Notes: generated by a model from the letters alone, not told the origin. Positions 54,471 through 64,000 are shown, numbered from the stretch's first letter. The stretch is DNA of 64,000 nt from JAUIAI01 sp049680625 (GCA_049680625.1 JBAUID010000243.1:1-64000); one strand, 5' to 3'. A program made the numbers and translations.

Positions 54471-57188
54471 TTATTCTTCTTTTTTCTTCGCAGATTTTTT
54501 ACTGGCGGCTTTCTTGGCCGATTTTTTTGCCGGTTTCTTAGTGGCCTTTTTCTTTGCCGCGGGTTTTTTCTTGGTGGTTTTGCCGCCAGATGAGTCGACT
54601 ACCGCCAAATCGTCGTCAGCGGCATCAGTGGCTTCGTCAGCTTTTGAGCCTTTGGCTCCTTTTTTGGCGCCTTTCGCCCCGCCGGTCGACTTTTCAGGTC
54701 GTGGCTCGAATTCGAAACCAACCTTGCCATCCTCGCCACGTGCAAGGAAAGCCTTGAATTTTCGATGTGTCCTGGAGGACACAAAGCCAACCAGTAAATC
54801 GGTTTTACCCTCGCTCAGGAGTTTGCGCATTTGTTCAGGCTCGATTTCCTGTTGCAGGATCACTTTGCCAGATTTGAAATCGCAGGTTTTTTCCGGGCCG
54901 GTCGCTTTTTCGCATAGGTAACTCATGCCGTGCTCGTACACCGAGTTGCCGCACTTGGGGCAACTGCCCAGGCTCTGCTGATCGCTGAAATCAACAGGTT
55001 CGGCATTTTCATCGTCGTTCTGCCCAAAATCAAATTCGAGCTTGTTTTCGTCGTTGATCTTGATAATGGCCGCAAACGGTCGACCCATGCGTGAACGAAA
55101 GCCTTGTAAAGGGCCGATGGTTCGATTGGTGATCAGCTCTTCTGCTTCGGCGACTTCCAATTGGCGGGAGCCGGGTATTTTGCTGATCGAAAACTCACAG
55201 CCTTCTTTTGTACAGGCATAACGTTTGTAGTTTTCTTTGACCACTGACCCGCAGGTCGGGCAGGGCGATTTTAATGTTGCATAGTCGCCGGGAATCGATG
55301 TTGAGCCATAGTTCTTTGCCCGTGCGACGATTTGTTCGGTCATCGCATTGATTTCGTCCATGAAATTGTCACGGGCGAGACCGCCTTGTTCAATACGTGC
55401 CAGCTTATGTTCCCATTCGCCGGTGAGCTCAGGCTTGGTCAGTTCGGTTACCCCCAAACCACGCAGTAGGGTCAGTAACTGAAAGGCCTTGGTGGTCGGA
55501 ATCAGTTCTTTGCCTTCGCGAATCAGGTAGGTCTCGCGGATGAGGCCTTCGATAATGGCCGCCCGGGTTGCCGGGGTTCCCAGGCCTTTGCCGGACATGG
55601 CCTCGCGCAACTCGTCACTTTCAAATGTTTTGCCAGCCCCTTCCATCGCAGACAACAGGGTTGCCTCGCTGTAGCGGGCTGGAGGTCGGGTCGCCAGGTC
55701 GCGGGCTTCAATTTGTGCGGTTGTCGCTGATTCGTTCTCAGCAACTGCCACCAGGGTATCTTCGCCGCCGGTACTGGCGCTGCGGCCATAAATTGCCAGC
55801 CAGCCCGGTTCGATCAGTACTTTACCCTCGGTACGGAACTGGTGGGTTGCAACCGTCGTGATACGGGTGGTGTTCAAGAATTTTGCCGGCGGATGAAACA
55901 CAGACAAAAAGCGGCGAACGACCATGTCGTAAAGTTTGAGTTCGGCTTCACTCAGGTTCTTTGGCGGTTCCTGGGTTGGAATAATTGCAAAGTGGTCAGA
56001 GATCTTGGCATCGTTAAATATGCGTTTGTTGGGTTGTACCCACTTGTTTTTAATAACAGCATCCGCGTAGCTGGCCAGCGGGTTTGCGCCCTGGGTTGAA
56101 TCCAGCTCAACCAGGCGTGCAGACGCCTGATCACGCAACATTGCCATGGCCTGGTTAACATTCGGAATGTAATCCTCAGGCAGTGCGCGCGAATCGGTTC
56201 GCGGGTAGGTCAGTACTTTATGGCGTTCGTACAGCGCCTGGGCCAGCGACAGGGTTGCCCGGGCTGAAAATCCAAAGCGACCGTTGGCCTCGCGCTGCAA
56301 ACTGGTCAGGTCAAACAATTGCGGCGCGCTTTGTGAACTGGGCTTGGTTTCTTCGGTAACAACACCTGGTTTGCCTTGGCAGGCCTCGACAATGGCCTGG
56401 GCACGTGCCTGGTCCCAGATCCGCTCAGCCCTTTTTTCGGCGTCGGTCTCGTCTTTTTTAAACGCCGGATCAAACCACCGGCCAGGGTATTCGCCAGCTG
56501 CCACATCAAAACTGGCATGAACTTCAAAGTATTGGCGCGGCACAAAAGCTCGAATTTTCTCTTCGCGCTCAACCACAATGGTCAGGGTTGGGGTTTGCAC
56601 CCGGCCGACGGTGGTCAGGTAAAAGCCGCCGTCCTGGGAGTTAAAAGCCGTCATGGCGCGGGTGCCATTAATGCCAATCAGCCAGTCAGCTTCCGAGCGG
56701 CACCGGGCCGCATCAGCCAACGGCAGCATTTCGCTGTCGTCACGCAGCTTTTCGAAGGAATCGAGAATTGCCTTTTGGGTCATTGACTGCAACCAAAGGC
56801 GCTGAATGGGTTGTTTTGCCTTGGTGTGTTGGGCAATTAATCGAAAGATCAATTCACCTTCCCGTCCCGCATCACAGGCATTGATGATTTGATCTATATC
56901 TTTACGCTTGATCAGTTTGGCGAGCAGTTTCAGCCGATCCTGGGTCTTTGCAATTGGGTTCAGGTCGAAACTTGGCGGAATAACAGGCAGGTTCGCAAAC
57001 GACCATTTACCACGTTTTACTTCAACCGTATCAGGCGCCTTGATTTCCAGTAAGTGGCCAACGGCTGACGAGATAACGTAATCGTCATCTTCAAAAAACT
57101 CGGATTTTTGTGGCGCTTTAACGCCCAGTGCCCGCGCGATATCCCTTGCGACAGACGGTTTCTCTGCAATGATCAGTGCCTTTCCCAT
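54471..57188 (-). CDS. topB: DNA topoisomerase III
   Basis: Type IA topoisomerase of 905 residues for decatenation. TOPRIM start LIIAEKPSVARDIARALG, acidic DAGREGELIFR, and the catalytic Tyr in TYPRTDSRAL. C-terminal zinc-finger-like pairs (CPTCGSVVKE...CTKEGC and CPKCGNSVYEHG...CE). The last 60 residues are an unusually long Lys/Ala-rich tail (AKKKATKKPAKKSAKKAA), histone-like, probably a DNA-binding extension. Confidence 0.97.
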   Translation of the reverse strand: MGKALIIAEKPSVARDIARALGVKAPQKSEFFEDDDYVISSAVGHLLEIKAPDTVEVKRGKWSFANLPVIPPSFDLNPIAKTQDRLKLLAKLIKRKDIDQIINACDAGREGELIFRLIAQHTKAKQPIQRLWLQSMTQKAILDSFEKLRDDSEMLPLADAARCRSEADWLIGINGTRAMTAFNSQDGGFYLTTVGRVQTPTLTIVVEREEKIRAFVPRQYFEVHASFDVAAGEYPGRWFDPAFKKDETDAEKRAERIWDQARAQAIVEACQGKPGVVTEETKPSSQSAPQLFDLTSLQREANGRFGFSARATLSLAQALYERHKVLTYPRTDSRALPEDYIPNVNQAMAMLRDQASARLVELDSTQGANPLASYADAVIKNKWVQPNKRIFNDAKISDHFAIIPTQEPPKNLSEAELKLYDMVVRRFLSVFHPPAKFLNTTRITTVATHQFRTEGKVLIEPGWLAIYGRSASTGGEDTLVAVAENESATTAQIEARDLATRPPARYSEATLLSAMEGAGKTFESDELREAMSGKGLGTPATRAAIIEGLIRETYLIREGKELIPTTKAFQLLTLLRGLGVTELTKPELTGEWEHKLARIEQGGLARDNFMDEINAMTEQIVARAKNYGSTSIPGDYATLKSPCPTCGSVVKENYKRYACTKEGCEFSISKIPGSRQLEVAEAEELITNRTIGPLQGFRSRMGRPFAAIIKINDENKLEFDFGQNDDENAEPVDFSDQQSLGSCPKCGNSVYEHGMSYLCEKATGPEKTCDFKSGKVILQQEIEPEQMRKLLSEGKTDLLVGFVSSRTHRKFKAFLARGEDGKVGFEFEPRPEKSTGGAKGAKKGAKGSKADEATDAADDDLAVVDSSGGKTTKKKPAAKKKATKKPAKKSAKKAASKKSAKKKEE

Positions 57189-57498
57189 TAGGTCGCTTTT
57201 GCGTTCTCCCGTGCTTGATTGCTCATAAGCCTGTCCGGTACGGACCGCTCTTTTTCAGCATAACCTGAGTTGCCTGGTACCTGGCAAGTCATGAATCCAG
57301 GCCCGGATGATGGTGGGCGAGGCTAGCAGGCGATTAAACATCAAATCGGGCATGAGGTGCGTAAATCGGATGCAACAGTGCCGCAAATAGGTCAATTCGC
57401 GACCTTAAGTTGCCGTTACAGGCGTGAATTTAGCCGTTGCCGCGACCGGCGGGCGTGAGAACCCTGATCAGTGCTTCCCTTGGTTTGGGTGGTCATTT
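57189..57498. other. topB-dprA spacer without smg
   Basis: 310 bases. In related genomes a DUF494 (smg) gene normally lies here; the stretch is too short for it and no remnant is evident. Nothing else recognised. Confidence 0.45.
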
Positions 57499-58704
57499 TC
57501 AGGTACTACCGCGCTGAGGTCGGCGCCGGATTCGTCCGTCGGGCAGGCGTTCGATTAACCCGGTTAGTTCCAGTTCGAGTAAACCCTGGGCCAGCCCGGC
57601 GGCATCAGCGGGTTGCGCCGAGTCAGATAACAAGGCATCCATGCTGACGGTATCCCAGCCAATCTGTTGCAGTATCGGGTGGTGCTTGGCTGAATCTGAT
57701 CGGGATGCGGCGCGCAGTTCACTATGTGGTGGCGCCGGATCAAGATTAAGTATTGGGCAGAGTTCATCAAAGACATCCTGCGCACATTCAACGAGTTTGG
57801 CGCCCTGGCGAATCAGCTGATGGCAGCCGCGTGAAACGGGCGAGTGAATTGACCCGGGTACAGCAAAGACTTCGCGGCCAAATTCGCTTGCCTGGCGTGC
57901 GGTAATCAGGGAACCGCTGTGGCGCGCGGCTTCAATGACTAAAACCCCGGCAGACAAACCCGCAATCAGTCGGTTACGCCGTGGAAAATTTGCCCTCAGT
58001 GCGGCGCTGCCAATTGGCATTTCGGTAATTATCGCTCCGCCGGCATTGATACCGGTGATACTGGCGGCCAGGTTTTTGTTGGCCGCCGGGTAAATACGAT
58101 CGATGCCCGTGCCCATCACGGCAACTGTTAACCCGTTTGCGTCCAGTGTTCCCCGGTGTGCCGCGGTGTCGATTCCATGGGCCAGGCCGCTAAATACTGT
58201 TAGTCCGCGAGCAGATAATTCAGCAGCAAATGCGGCTGCGTTGTCGAGACCAGTTCGGGTGGCATGACGTGAACCCACAATGCCGATACCGGGTGCGGAT
58301 AAGCTGGCCAGATTGCCTTTGACGTACAGCAGGGGTGGGGGATCGCCAATTTCCATCAGGGCAGGTGGGTAGGCCGGGTCAGCGAGAGTCAGCAGATGGT
58401 GGTCAGGCAGAGCAGCCCAGGCAAGCGATCTGGCAACAGCATGATCGGTTTCATCGTCGGGGGCGAGCAAGCGGGTTGCCAGGGCGGCACCAACAACGTC
58501 GCTGACGGCGCGATGAGATGCTGAGAAGATGCCGTGAGGCGTACCAAAGACGCGCAGAAGAATCAGCGCGGTGGCCGGCCCGATACCGTGGGTGATATTG
58601 AGGCGCAACCACGCCCTGAGTTCATCGGGCGGGGTTGTGCACTCGGGCGGGGGTTTCGGGCCGGTGTTCGGGCTGCAGTTATTCGGGTTGGGTAACGGTG
58701 TCAC
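57499..58704 (-). CDS. dprA: DNA-processing protein DprA
   Basis: Loads RecA on incoming single-stranded DNA in natural transformation, 401 residues. Rossmann-like core with GIVGSRHATRTGLDNA, SGLAHGIDTAAHRG and GRLAG-type RNRLIAGLSAGVLVIEA; a C-terminal winged-helix region ends GLIERLPDGRIRRRP. The N-terminus overlaps the LysM gene by 26 bases; the first 20 residues (Pro-rich) may not be translated. Confidence 0.95.
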   Translation of the reverse strand: MTPLPNPNNCSPNTGPKPPPECTTPPDELRAWLRLNITHGIGPATALILLRVFGTPHGIFSASHRAVSDVVGAALATRLLAPDDETDHAVARSLAWAALPDHHLLTLADPAYPPALMEIGDPPPLLYVKGNLASLSAPGIGIVGSRHATRTGLDNAAAFAAELSARGLTVFSGLAHGIDTAAHRGTLDANGLTVAVMGTGIDRIYPAANKNLAASITGINAGGAIITEMPIGSAALRANFPRRNRLIAGLSAGVLVIEAARHSGSLITARQASEFGREVFAVPGSIHSPVSRGCHQLIRQGAKLVECAQDVFDELCPILNLDPAPPHSELRAASRSDSAKHHPILQQIGWDTVSMDALLSDSAQPADAAGLAQGLLELELTGLIERLPDGRIRRRPQRGST

Positions 58705-59785
58705 CGACTGAAATCGACTTTGAGGCTTCCATCACCAAACCATACGCGATTTTGTCAAAGGCCCTGAAGATCATCATATGACCAACGGATTCGTCCGGAA
58801 GTTTGACCCATTGCCGCGAATAAGAATCGAAGACATCGCGGCCGAGCAACTTGACACTGAGCACGTGGCCTACATCGAGGCCATCAGCCGAGCCTCGGTT
58901 AATGGCGACTACCGAGTTCTTTCCAACCTGGCTGACGCCGCGGTAAACAGTGACAATCCGGCCGGAAACGTCTTTGTCCGGAGCGCGCGGCACAACCGTC
59001 AGCATACGAGCGCGTTCGGCTGGCATAAGCCGGTCGCCTACCCCTACTTCTTCACTGGTGTTGAAGACCCGCATTGTTGACGGATCGCCAAGCTTTTCGA
59101 GGCGGGCCGAACCGACATACAAGGCTTCATAGGCGATCGGACGACGGGTGTCAGGATCGAGCAGCGGCCGGGCCTGGCGGTAGATGTGCCACTCGGTGAC
59201 CGACTCGTCTTCAATGCCGCGGACATAAGCTTTGTCACCGCGCCCCAGGTACACCCGTCCCTCCTGGGTGGCGACAACCCGCGGGTTGGTTTGCAGACCT
59301 TTCTCATCGACAATCAGCGGTTTGTTCAGAAACGCGTCGATTGCGGCGGTATTAATAGTCGGAATGGCGTCAGCATCGAGTGGCATAGAGCGCACCATGG
59401 GCTGCAGTTTGCCTGTCTCGTTTTTGCCACTGTAACGTCCGTTCAGTACCACTTTCTGGCCTGTATTGCCGTTGCTGCCACTTGAAAGCTGCTTTCCTAC
59501 CCGCAGTTTAGGATTAGCACCGCTGCGATCGAGGTAGATCACGTCGCCCGGATAAATCCAATGTGGATCTTTGATTGATGCCTTGTTGCCTTCCCAGATT
59601 TCGGGCCACCGCCAGGGCTTTTGCAGGAAGCGACCCGAGATGTCCCAAAGGGTGTCACCCTTGACTACTGTATAGCTGTCCGGTGCTGTTGGTGAAAGCT
59701 TGACCGTACTGGCTAAAACCCCTTGAGATAAGGCGATTCCCAGGGCAAGCGCGGCGACCCGCGTGATAGACTTTTTCATCTGCAT
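58679..59785 (-). CDS. LysM peptidoglycan-binding protein
   Basis: Exported protein of about 368 residues: signal peptide (KKSITRVAALALGIALSQG), then a LysM domain YTVVKGDTLWDISGRFLQ near residues 37-80, then a beta-rich domain with no catalytic signature. Family members lie next to dprA in many Betaproteobacteria. Two ATG codons (MQMKK) are possible starts; a longer frame upstream has no signal. Confidence 0.88.
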   Translation of the reverse strand: MQMKKSITRVAALALGIALSQGVLASTVKLSPTAPDSYTVVKGDTLWDISGRFLQKPWRWPEIWEGNKASIKDPHWIYPGDVIYLDRSGANPKLRVGKQLSSGSNGNTGQKVVLNGRYSGKNETGKLQPMVRSMPLDADAIPTINTAAIDAFLNKPLIVDEKGLQTNPRVVATQEGRVYLGRGDKAYVRGIEDESVTEWHIYRQARPLLDPDTRRPIAYEALYVGSARLEKLGDPSTMRVFNTSEEVGVGDRLMPAERARMLTVVPRAPDKDVSGRIVTVYRGVSQVGKNSVVAINRGSADGLDVGHVLSVKLLGRDVFDSYSRQWVKLPDESVGHMMIFRAFDKIAYGLVMEASKSISVGDTVTQPE

Positions 59786-60066
59786 CTGTCCGTCGAGGCA
59801 AGAAAAGGTGGTTCGTCGCCGCCATCGTCGAGCCCTGAAACCGGGCGGGCCGATGCGCTGAAACCATGACTGGTCTTGTGCTGTTGAGTTACTTATTTTG
59901 AGTAAGGCTAGTGGCGGTTCTGTTCGGTTGGGAGTGATTGACCGCAATCGTCAACGTCCATGCTGAACCCAACAGAGCTCCACTTCGCTTTAAAGTTTGC
60001 CGCTAATACATTGATACCGCAATATAATTTGGCTGCCTCAGGGCAACCGTTGGTCGATTCATACTG

Positions 60067-60573
60067 ATGGCTTTACTGAACATACTTCGCTACCCCGATC
60101 CCAGGCTGCACACCGTTGCCAAGCCTGTCGAGCAGGTCGACGACCGTATCCGCAGGCTTATCGACGACATGGCTGAAACCATGTACGACGCCCCCGGGAT
60201 TGGTCTGGCGGCCACCCAGGTGGATGTCCACGAGCAGGTGATCGTCATCGATACTTCCGAAGACAAGTCGGAACTGTTGGTTTTTATCAACCCGAGGCTG
60301 ACAGCCCACAGTGAAGCCACCCGTGAACACGAAGAAGGCTGCCTGTCGGTACCCGGAATTTACGAATCAGTCACCCGACCGGACAAGATCACGGTTGAGG
60401 CCCTTGACCGCAACGGCGAGCGGTTCACGATGCAGGCAGACGATATGCTTGCCACCTGCCTGCAGCATGAGATGGATCACTTACAGGGTAAAGTTTTTGT
60501 TCAATACCTGTCGCGCCTGAAACAGAGTCGGATAAAAAACAAGATGAATAAACTCGACCAGGACGTCGCCTGA
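60067..60573 (+). CDS. def: Peptide deformylase
   Basis: Removes the formyl group from nascent proteins, 168 residues. Motif I GIGLAATQ 44-51, motif II EGCLS with Cys92, motif III QHEMDH with His134 and His138 and catalytic Glu135. Divergent from the LysM gene; first of def-fmt-htpX-rsmB. Confidence 0.98.
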   Translation: MALLNILRYPDPRLHTVAKPVEQVDDRIRRLIDDMAETMYDAPGIGLAATQVDVHEQVIVIDTSEDKSELLVFINPRLTAHSEATREHEEGCLSVPGIYESVTRPDKITVEALDRNGERFTMQADDMLATCLQHEMDHLQGKVFVQYLSRLKQSRIKNKMNKLDQDVA

Positions 60574-60589
60574 AAACCGGCACTTGTCG

Positions 60590-61576
60590 ATGAAGCTGAT
60601 TTTCGCCGGGACACCGGTGTTCGCAGCCCAGGCTCTCGAAGCGCTGATTGCCGCCGGCCACGAAATTGCCCTGGTACTGACCCAACCGGACCGACCCGCC
60701 GGCCGTGGCAAGAAGTTGCAGGCCAGCGCGGTTAAACAATTGGCCACGGATGCTGGTCTGGAGGTTTTTCAGCCGGGTAGTCTGCGCAAAGACCGGGCGG
60801 CGTGCGAGCGGATAGCCGCCGTTGGCGCGCAAGCCATGGTTGTTGCAGCTTACGGCTTAATCCTGCCATTGGAAGTCCTTCAGGCGCCGCGTCTGGGTTG
60901 CCTGAATATCCACGCCTCTTTATTACCGCGCTGGCGCGGTGCGGCGCCTATTCAGCGCGCTATCGAAGCGGGTGATACTGAGACGGGGATTACCATCATG
61001 CAAATGGATGAAGGTCTGGACACGGGCGATATGCTCCTGGTTCGGCCAACCCCGATTGATCCTCTCGATACCGGTGCAAGCCTGCATGACCGACTCGCTG
61101 GCATTGGTGCCCAGGCCATTGTTGACGCTTTGAATCGACTGTCGGCGGGTGAGCTGAGCGCTCGGCCTCAGCCCGATGACGGGGCAACTTATGCTCACCG
61201 GCTGACCCGAAGCGATGGGTGGATCGACTGGACACTCTGCGCGCCGGCTCTGGTGAACCGCATTCGGGCTTTCGACCCTGTACCGGGCAATGCCGCGCGC
61301 CTGGGGCCTGGTCAGCCAGTGATAAAGATCTGGGCTGCACAAGTCGCCACCGCTGAATCGACCGGCTCAGATTCGAATGACCTCAACAAATACCGCCCCG
61401 GCGAGGTGGTCAGTAGCGGCAGTGACCACTTGGTGGTTGCCTGCGCAAACGGTGGTTTGATCAGGGTTCTTGAACTACAACGTGCGGGGGCCCGGCGACT
61501 GCCGGTCGCGCAGTTTCAGCCGGGTGGCAGTATTGCCGCGGGAATGCAATTTGTAGCCCCCGATAACGACGGGTAA
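60590..61576 (+). CDS. fmt: Methionyl-tRNA formyltransferase
   Basis: Formylates initiator Met-tRNA, 328 residues. MKLIFAGTPVFAAQAL start, folate-site NIHASLLPRWRGAAPIQRA with the catalytic Asn/His and the Asp in GLDTGDML; C-terminal OB-like domain. The ATG is preferred to a TTG two codons upstream. Follows def by 16 bases. Confidence 0.98.
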   Translation: MKLIFAGTPVFAAQALEALIAAGHEIALVLTQPDRPAGRGKKLQASAVKQLATDAGLEVFQPGSLRKDRAACERIAAVGAQAMVVAAYGLILPLEVLQAPRLGCLNIHASLLPRWRGAAPIQRAIEAGDTETGITIMQMDEGLDTGDMLLVRPTPIDPLDTGASLHDRLAGIGAQAIVDALNRLSAGELSARPQPDDGATYAHRLTRSDGWIDWTLCAPALVNRIRAFDPVPGNAARLGPGQPVIKIWAAQVATAESTGSDSNDLNKYRPGEVVSSGSDHLVVACANGGLIRVLELQRAGARRLPVAQFQPGGSIAAGMQFVAPDNDG

Positions 61577-61726
61577 CCGCGCGCAGCGTGGGGTCGATCA
61601 ATACGCGGGATATTGAAAACCTCACTTTTACCCCCATCTGAGCAATGCAGCGGGTGTGTTTTTGGAGCGGTGGCTTTGGTGGCTCCAACCCGGGAAGGAT
61701 TCAGCGACTTTAAGGAGTCATGCCTC

Positions 61727-62572
61727 ATGTTTAACTGGTTTAAAACCGGGATGCTAATGGCCGGCATCATGGCCTTATTTGGCATAGTTGGTGGTGCATT
61801 GGGTGGTCAGACAGGAATGTTGCTTGCGCTCGCCTTTGGCGGGATCGGCAATTTCATCGCTTACTGGAATTCCGACAAAATGGTGCTGCGTATGTACAAC
61901 GCGCAGCAGGTTGATGAGCACTTTGCACCCGAGTACTACAACATCGTGCGCGAACTTGCCGAAAAAGCCGAATTGCCTATGCCCAAGGTGTACCTGATTG
62001 ATGAGCAGGCACCCAATGCCTTTGCAACCGGACGAAATCCCGAGCACGCGGCCGTGGCGGCGACCACCGGACTGATTAACGTTTTGACCCCCCGGGAACT
62101 GCGCGGCGTGATGGCGCATGAACTTGCTCACGTAAAAAATCGGGATATTCTGATTTCAACGGTATCCGCGACAATGGCCGGTGCCATCTCGGCCCTGGCT
62201 AATTTTGCAATGTTCTTTGGTGGTCGGGGTCGCGAGAACTTCATCGTTTCTTTGGCCATTTCGATCCTGGCGCCACTCGCCGCCATGGTGATTCAGATGG
62301 CGATTTCGCGGGCGCGCGAATACGAGGCTGACCGCATAGGCGCTGAAATCGCCAACGATCCGGCAGCACTGGCCAGTGCATTGCAGAAGATTTCGCACTA
62401 TGCCAAGGGCATTGCCCTGGGGCCGGCCGAAGCGCATCCGGAGACCGCCCAGATGATGATTATGAACCCCTTGTCTGGCGGTGGTCTGCGCGGTTTGTTT
62501 TCTACTCATCCGGATACCGAAGACCGGGTCGCCCGCCTGATGCAAATGGCGGGACAGTCCGCTGGCCGCTAA
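61727..62572 (+). CDS. htpX: Membrane protease HtpX
   Basis: Heat-shock zinc protease of membrane quality control, 281 residues. Two N-terminal and two central membrane helices; zinc motif MAHELAHVKNRD near 125-136 (HExxH as HELAH) and third ligand Glu in EYEADRIGAE. AAGGAG precedes the ATG. A longer frame upstream does not belong to the family. Confidence 0.97.
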   Translation: MFNWFKTGMLMAGIMALFGIVGGALGGQTGMLLALAFGGIGNFIAYWNSDKMVLRMYNAQQVDEHFAPEYYNIVRELAEKAELPMPKVYLIDEQAPNAFATGRNPEHAAVAATTGLINVLTPRELRGVMAHELAHVKNRDILISTVSATMAGAISALANFAMFFGGRGRENFIVSLAISILAPLAAMVIQMAISRAREYEADRIGAEIANDPAALASALQKISHYAKGIALGPAEAHPETAQMMIMNPLSGGGLRGLFSTHPDTEDRVARLMQMAGQSAGR

Positions 62573-63914
62573 CGAACCGAGTCGGCTGGCACTTGCCGAC
62601 GAAATAGCATTCGCGGCGCAGGCGCTTGATTGGGTCCGTCAGGGCCATCCGTTACCCGATGATCTGGCGAGCCTCGCACGTGGTAAACAAGAGGCCCTGC
62701 CTCCCCGGTCGCGCGCAGCGGTTCGCGACATGACGTATCGCGCGTTGCGCCAGATGGGCCTGTGCCAGACCCTGTTGACCCAGTTGAACCGCCAGCCGCC
62801 TCACGGGTCAGTTCTGGCGTTGCAACTGGTTGCCCTGGAGCAGTTGATTAATCCGGTGCGTGACGAATTTACGATTGTCGATCAAGCGGTTCAGGCGGCC
62901 CGCGCCAAACGCTCAACCCGTGGTGCCACCGGCTTAATTAATGCCGTGCTGCGGCGCTTTTTGCGCGAACGTGATGCTTTACTTGACCGAGCCCGGGAAA
63001 ACCTGGTCGGCCGATACAACTTTCCCCGCTGGTGGATCGAGCGTGTCCGCTCGGAATATCCCGATCATTGGGAGTCCGTGCTCGAGACTTTGAATCACAG
63101 TGCGCCGATGACCCTGCGGGTGAACCGGCGACGTCAATCGGTTGACCAGTACTTGCTCGATTGTGCGTCAGTCGGGGTCAGCGCACGACGGGTTGGCCCG
63201 GACGCTGTTGTACTTGAGCAAGCCACCGATGTGAGCAAAGTGCCAGGTTTTCTGGATGGCCTGGTTTCGGTACAGGATGCCGGGGCACAACTGGCTGCTC
63301 ACCTCCTCGATATTGATGATGGTATGCGGGTGCTAGACGCCTGCGCTGCGCCTGGCGGCAAGACGGCGCACCTGCTTGAACTGGCCAGCCTGGATATGGT
63401 TGCCCTGGACAAAGATGCGGTTCGATTACAACGGGTTGATGAGAATCTTCGCCGGCTGGGTCTGCATGCTCAGGCTGGCCAGACCCGTCTCGTGGCGGCT
63501 GATGCCAGCCAGATCGATGACTGGCACGATGGCAGCGGATTTGACCGCATCCTGGTCGACGCGCCATGCACTGCGTCGGGTATTGTCCGCCGCCATCCCG
63601 AGATTCGCTGGCTGCGACAACGTCGCGATATCGAGACACTTGCCGTGCAGCAGCAAAAAATACTGGCCGGACTTTGGCCGACGCTCAGGCCCGGTGGTAA
63701 ATTGCTTTATGCCACGTGTTCGGTCTTTGCCGCTGAAGGCGAAGGTGTTGTTGATCGCTTTGTCGGCACCCAGAAAACTGCTCGCCGCCTATCGCTATCT
63801 GGTCGGGTTGTCGTTGGTGCCGACCCGGAACCGATCAGTCAATTGTTACCCGTCGCCGATCACCATCGGGATCACGACGGTTTTTACTATGCGCTCATTG
63901 AAAGAGTAACGTGA
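62562..63914 (+). CDS. rsmB: 16S rRNA (cytosine967-C5)-methyltransferase RsmB
   Basis: RsmB/Sun methyltransferase. The conserved frame begins well before the first ATG (62730): upstream codons read ALADEIAFAAQALDWVRQ and PRSRAAVRDMTYRALRQMG, part of the N-terminal NusB-like domain. No ATG, GTG or TTG precedes them in frame; CTG 62562 (overlapping the htpX end) and CTG 62586 are the candidates. SAM motif DACAAPGGKTAHLLEL near residue 260, PCTASG and the second catalytic Cys in YATCSVF are present. Confidence 0.9.
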   Translation: MAANEPSRLALADEIAFAAQALDWVRQGHPLPDDLASLARGKQEALPPRSRAAVRDMTYRALRQMGLCQTLLTQLNRQPPHGSVLALQLVALEQLINPVRDEFTIVDQAVQAARAKRSTRGATGLINAVLRRFLRERDALLDRARENLVGRYNFPRWWIERVRSEYPDHWESVLETLNHSAPMTLRVNRRRQSVDQYLLDCASVGVSARRVGPDAVVLEQATDVSKVPGFLDGLVSVQDAGAQLAAHLLDIDDGMRVLDACAAPGGKTAHLLELASLDMVALDKDAVRLQRVDENLRRLGLHAQAGQTRLVAADASQIDDWHDGSGFDRILVDAPCTASGIVRRHPEIRWLRQRRDIETLAVQQQKILAGLWPTLRPGGKLLYATCSVFAAEGEGVVDRFVGTQKTARRLSLSGRVVVGADPEPISQLLPVADHHRDHDGFYYALIERVT

Positions 63915-64000
63915 TCACCCGCTTCTTACCGGCTCTGGCGTTGGTCGTCGCATTGCTGGTTGGAGCTCCACCAACTCGCGCGGCCAATGCCATCGAAGTC
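63911..64000 (+). CDS. DUF4390-like secreted protein, 3' end beyond the window
   Basis: A GTG overlapping the rsmB stop (GTGA) opens a frame that starts with a signal peptide (ITRFLPALALVVALLVGAP, cut near TRA-ANA) and runs off the window. Position after rsmB is that of DUF4390 genes, followed in related genomes by an NtrY-type histidine kinase. Only 30 residues are seen, so the family call rests on context. Confidence 0.6.
   Translation, partial: MITRFLPALALVVALLVGAPPTRAANAIEV

Overview
The window looks like a chromosomal origin region from a betaproteobacterium, most likely in Burkholderiales. The evidence is gene order: dnaA-dnaN-gyrB without recF; def-fmt-htpX-rsmB followed by a DUF4390-like start; topB, dprA and a LysM protein together; a DUF3717 protein; and mnmG-rsmG-parA-parB joined to the atp operon. 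No rRNA or tRNA gene and no CRISPR array was seen. The placement rests on synteny and family knowledge; no search was run.

Layout. 1-3.9 kb (+): 5'-cut aldo/keto reductase, DUF6064 membrane protein, and a class III adenylate cyclase fused to a membrane cytochrome-like domain and a 2Fe-2S ferredoxin domain. 3.9-16.3 kb (-): mnmG, rsmG, parA, parB, atpI-B-E-F-H-A-G-D-C, closed by a terminator. 16.4-19 kb: a gene-poor partition zone with four parS sites, a decayed LysR gene and a small gene with an in-frame UGA that reads as a selenoprotein of the SelW/Rdx family. 19-37 kb: mixed metabolic genes, namely DUF2852, kefF-kefC, mmsA, a secreted Cys/Lys repeat protein, pdxA, pckG, a hydratase, a DUF2817 peptidase, an unrecognised 430-residue protein, a patatin lipase, a short asparaginase, a thioesterase, an AbrB-type permease and an E1 alpha/beta pair. 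38-42.7 kb (-): mnmE, yidC, yidD, rnpA, rpmH. 42.7-48.7 kb (+): the rpmH-dnaA gap, dnaA, dnaN, gyrB. 48.8-64 kb: DUF456, DUF2853, a small lipoprotein, an enoyl-CoA hydratase, a lipoprotein, nudC, a threonine dehydratase-like enzyme, DUF3717, topB, dprA, LysM, then def, fmt, htpX, rsmB and the start of a DUF4390-like gene.

How it fits together. Core genes point away from the rpmH/dnaA junction, as expected around a replication origin: rpmH to atpC leftwards, dnaA to gyrB rightwards. ParA and ParB should act on the four parS sites just beyond mnmG. YidC, YidD, RnpA, L34 and MnmE form the usual translation and membrane-insertion cluster.

The most interesting item is the SelW-like selenoprotein candidate at 16449-16676 (-). 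It ends at its UGA when read with the standard code, and no intact frame covers it. Other items worth a look are the Cys/Lys repeat protein at 25074, the redox-type adenylate cyclase at 2149, rsmB without a standard start codon for its conserved N-terminus, a pair of 29-nt inverted repeats flanking mnmG, and many short tandem repeats in intergenic DNA.
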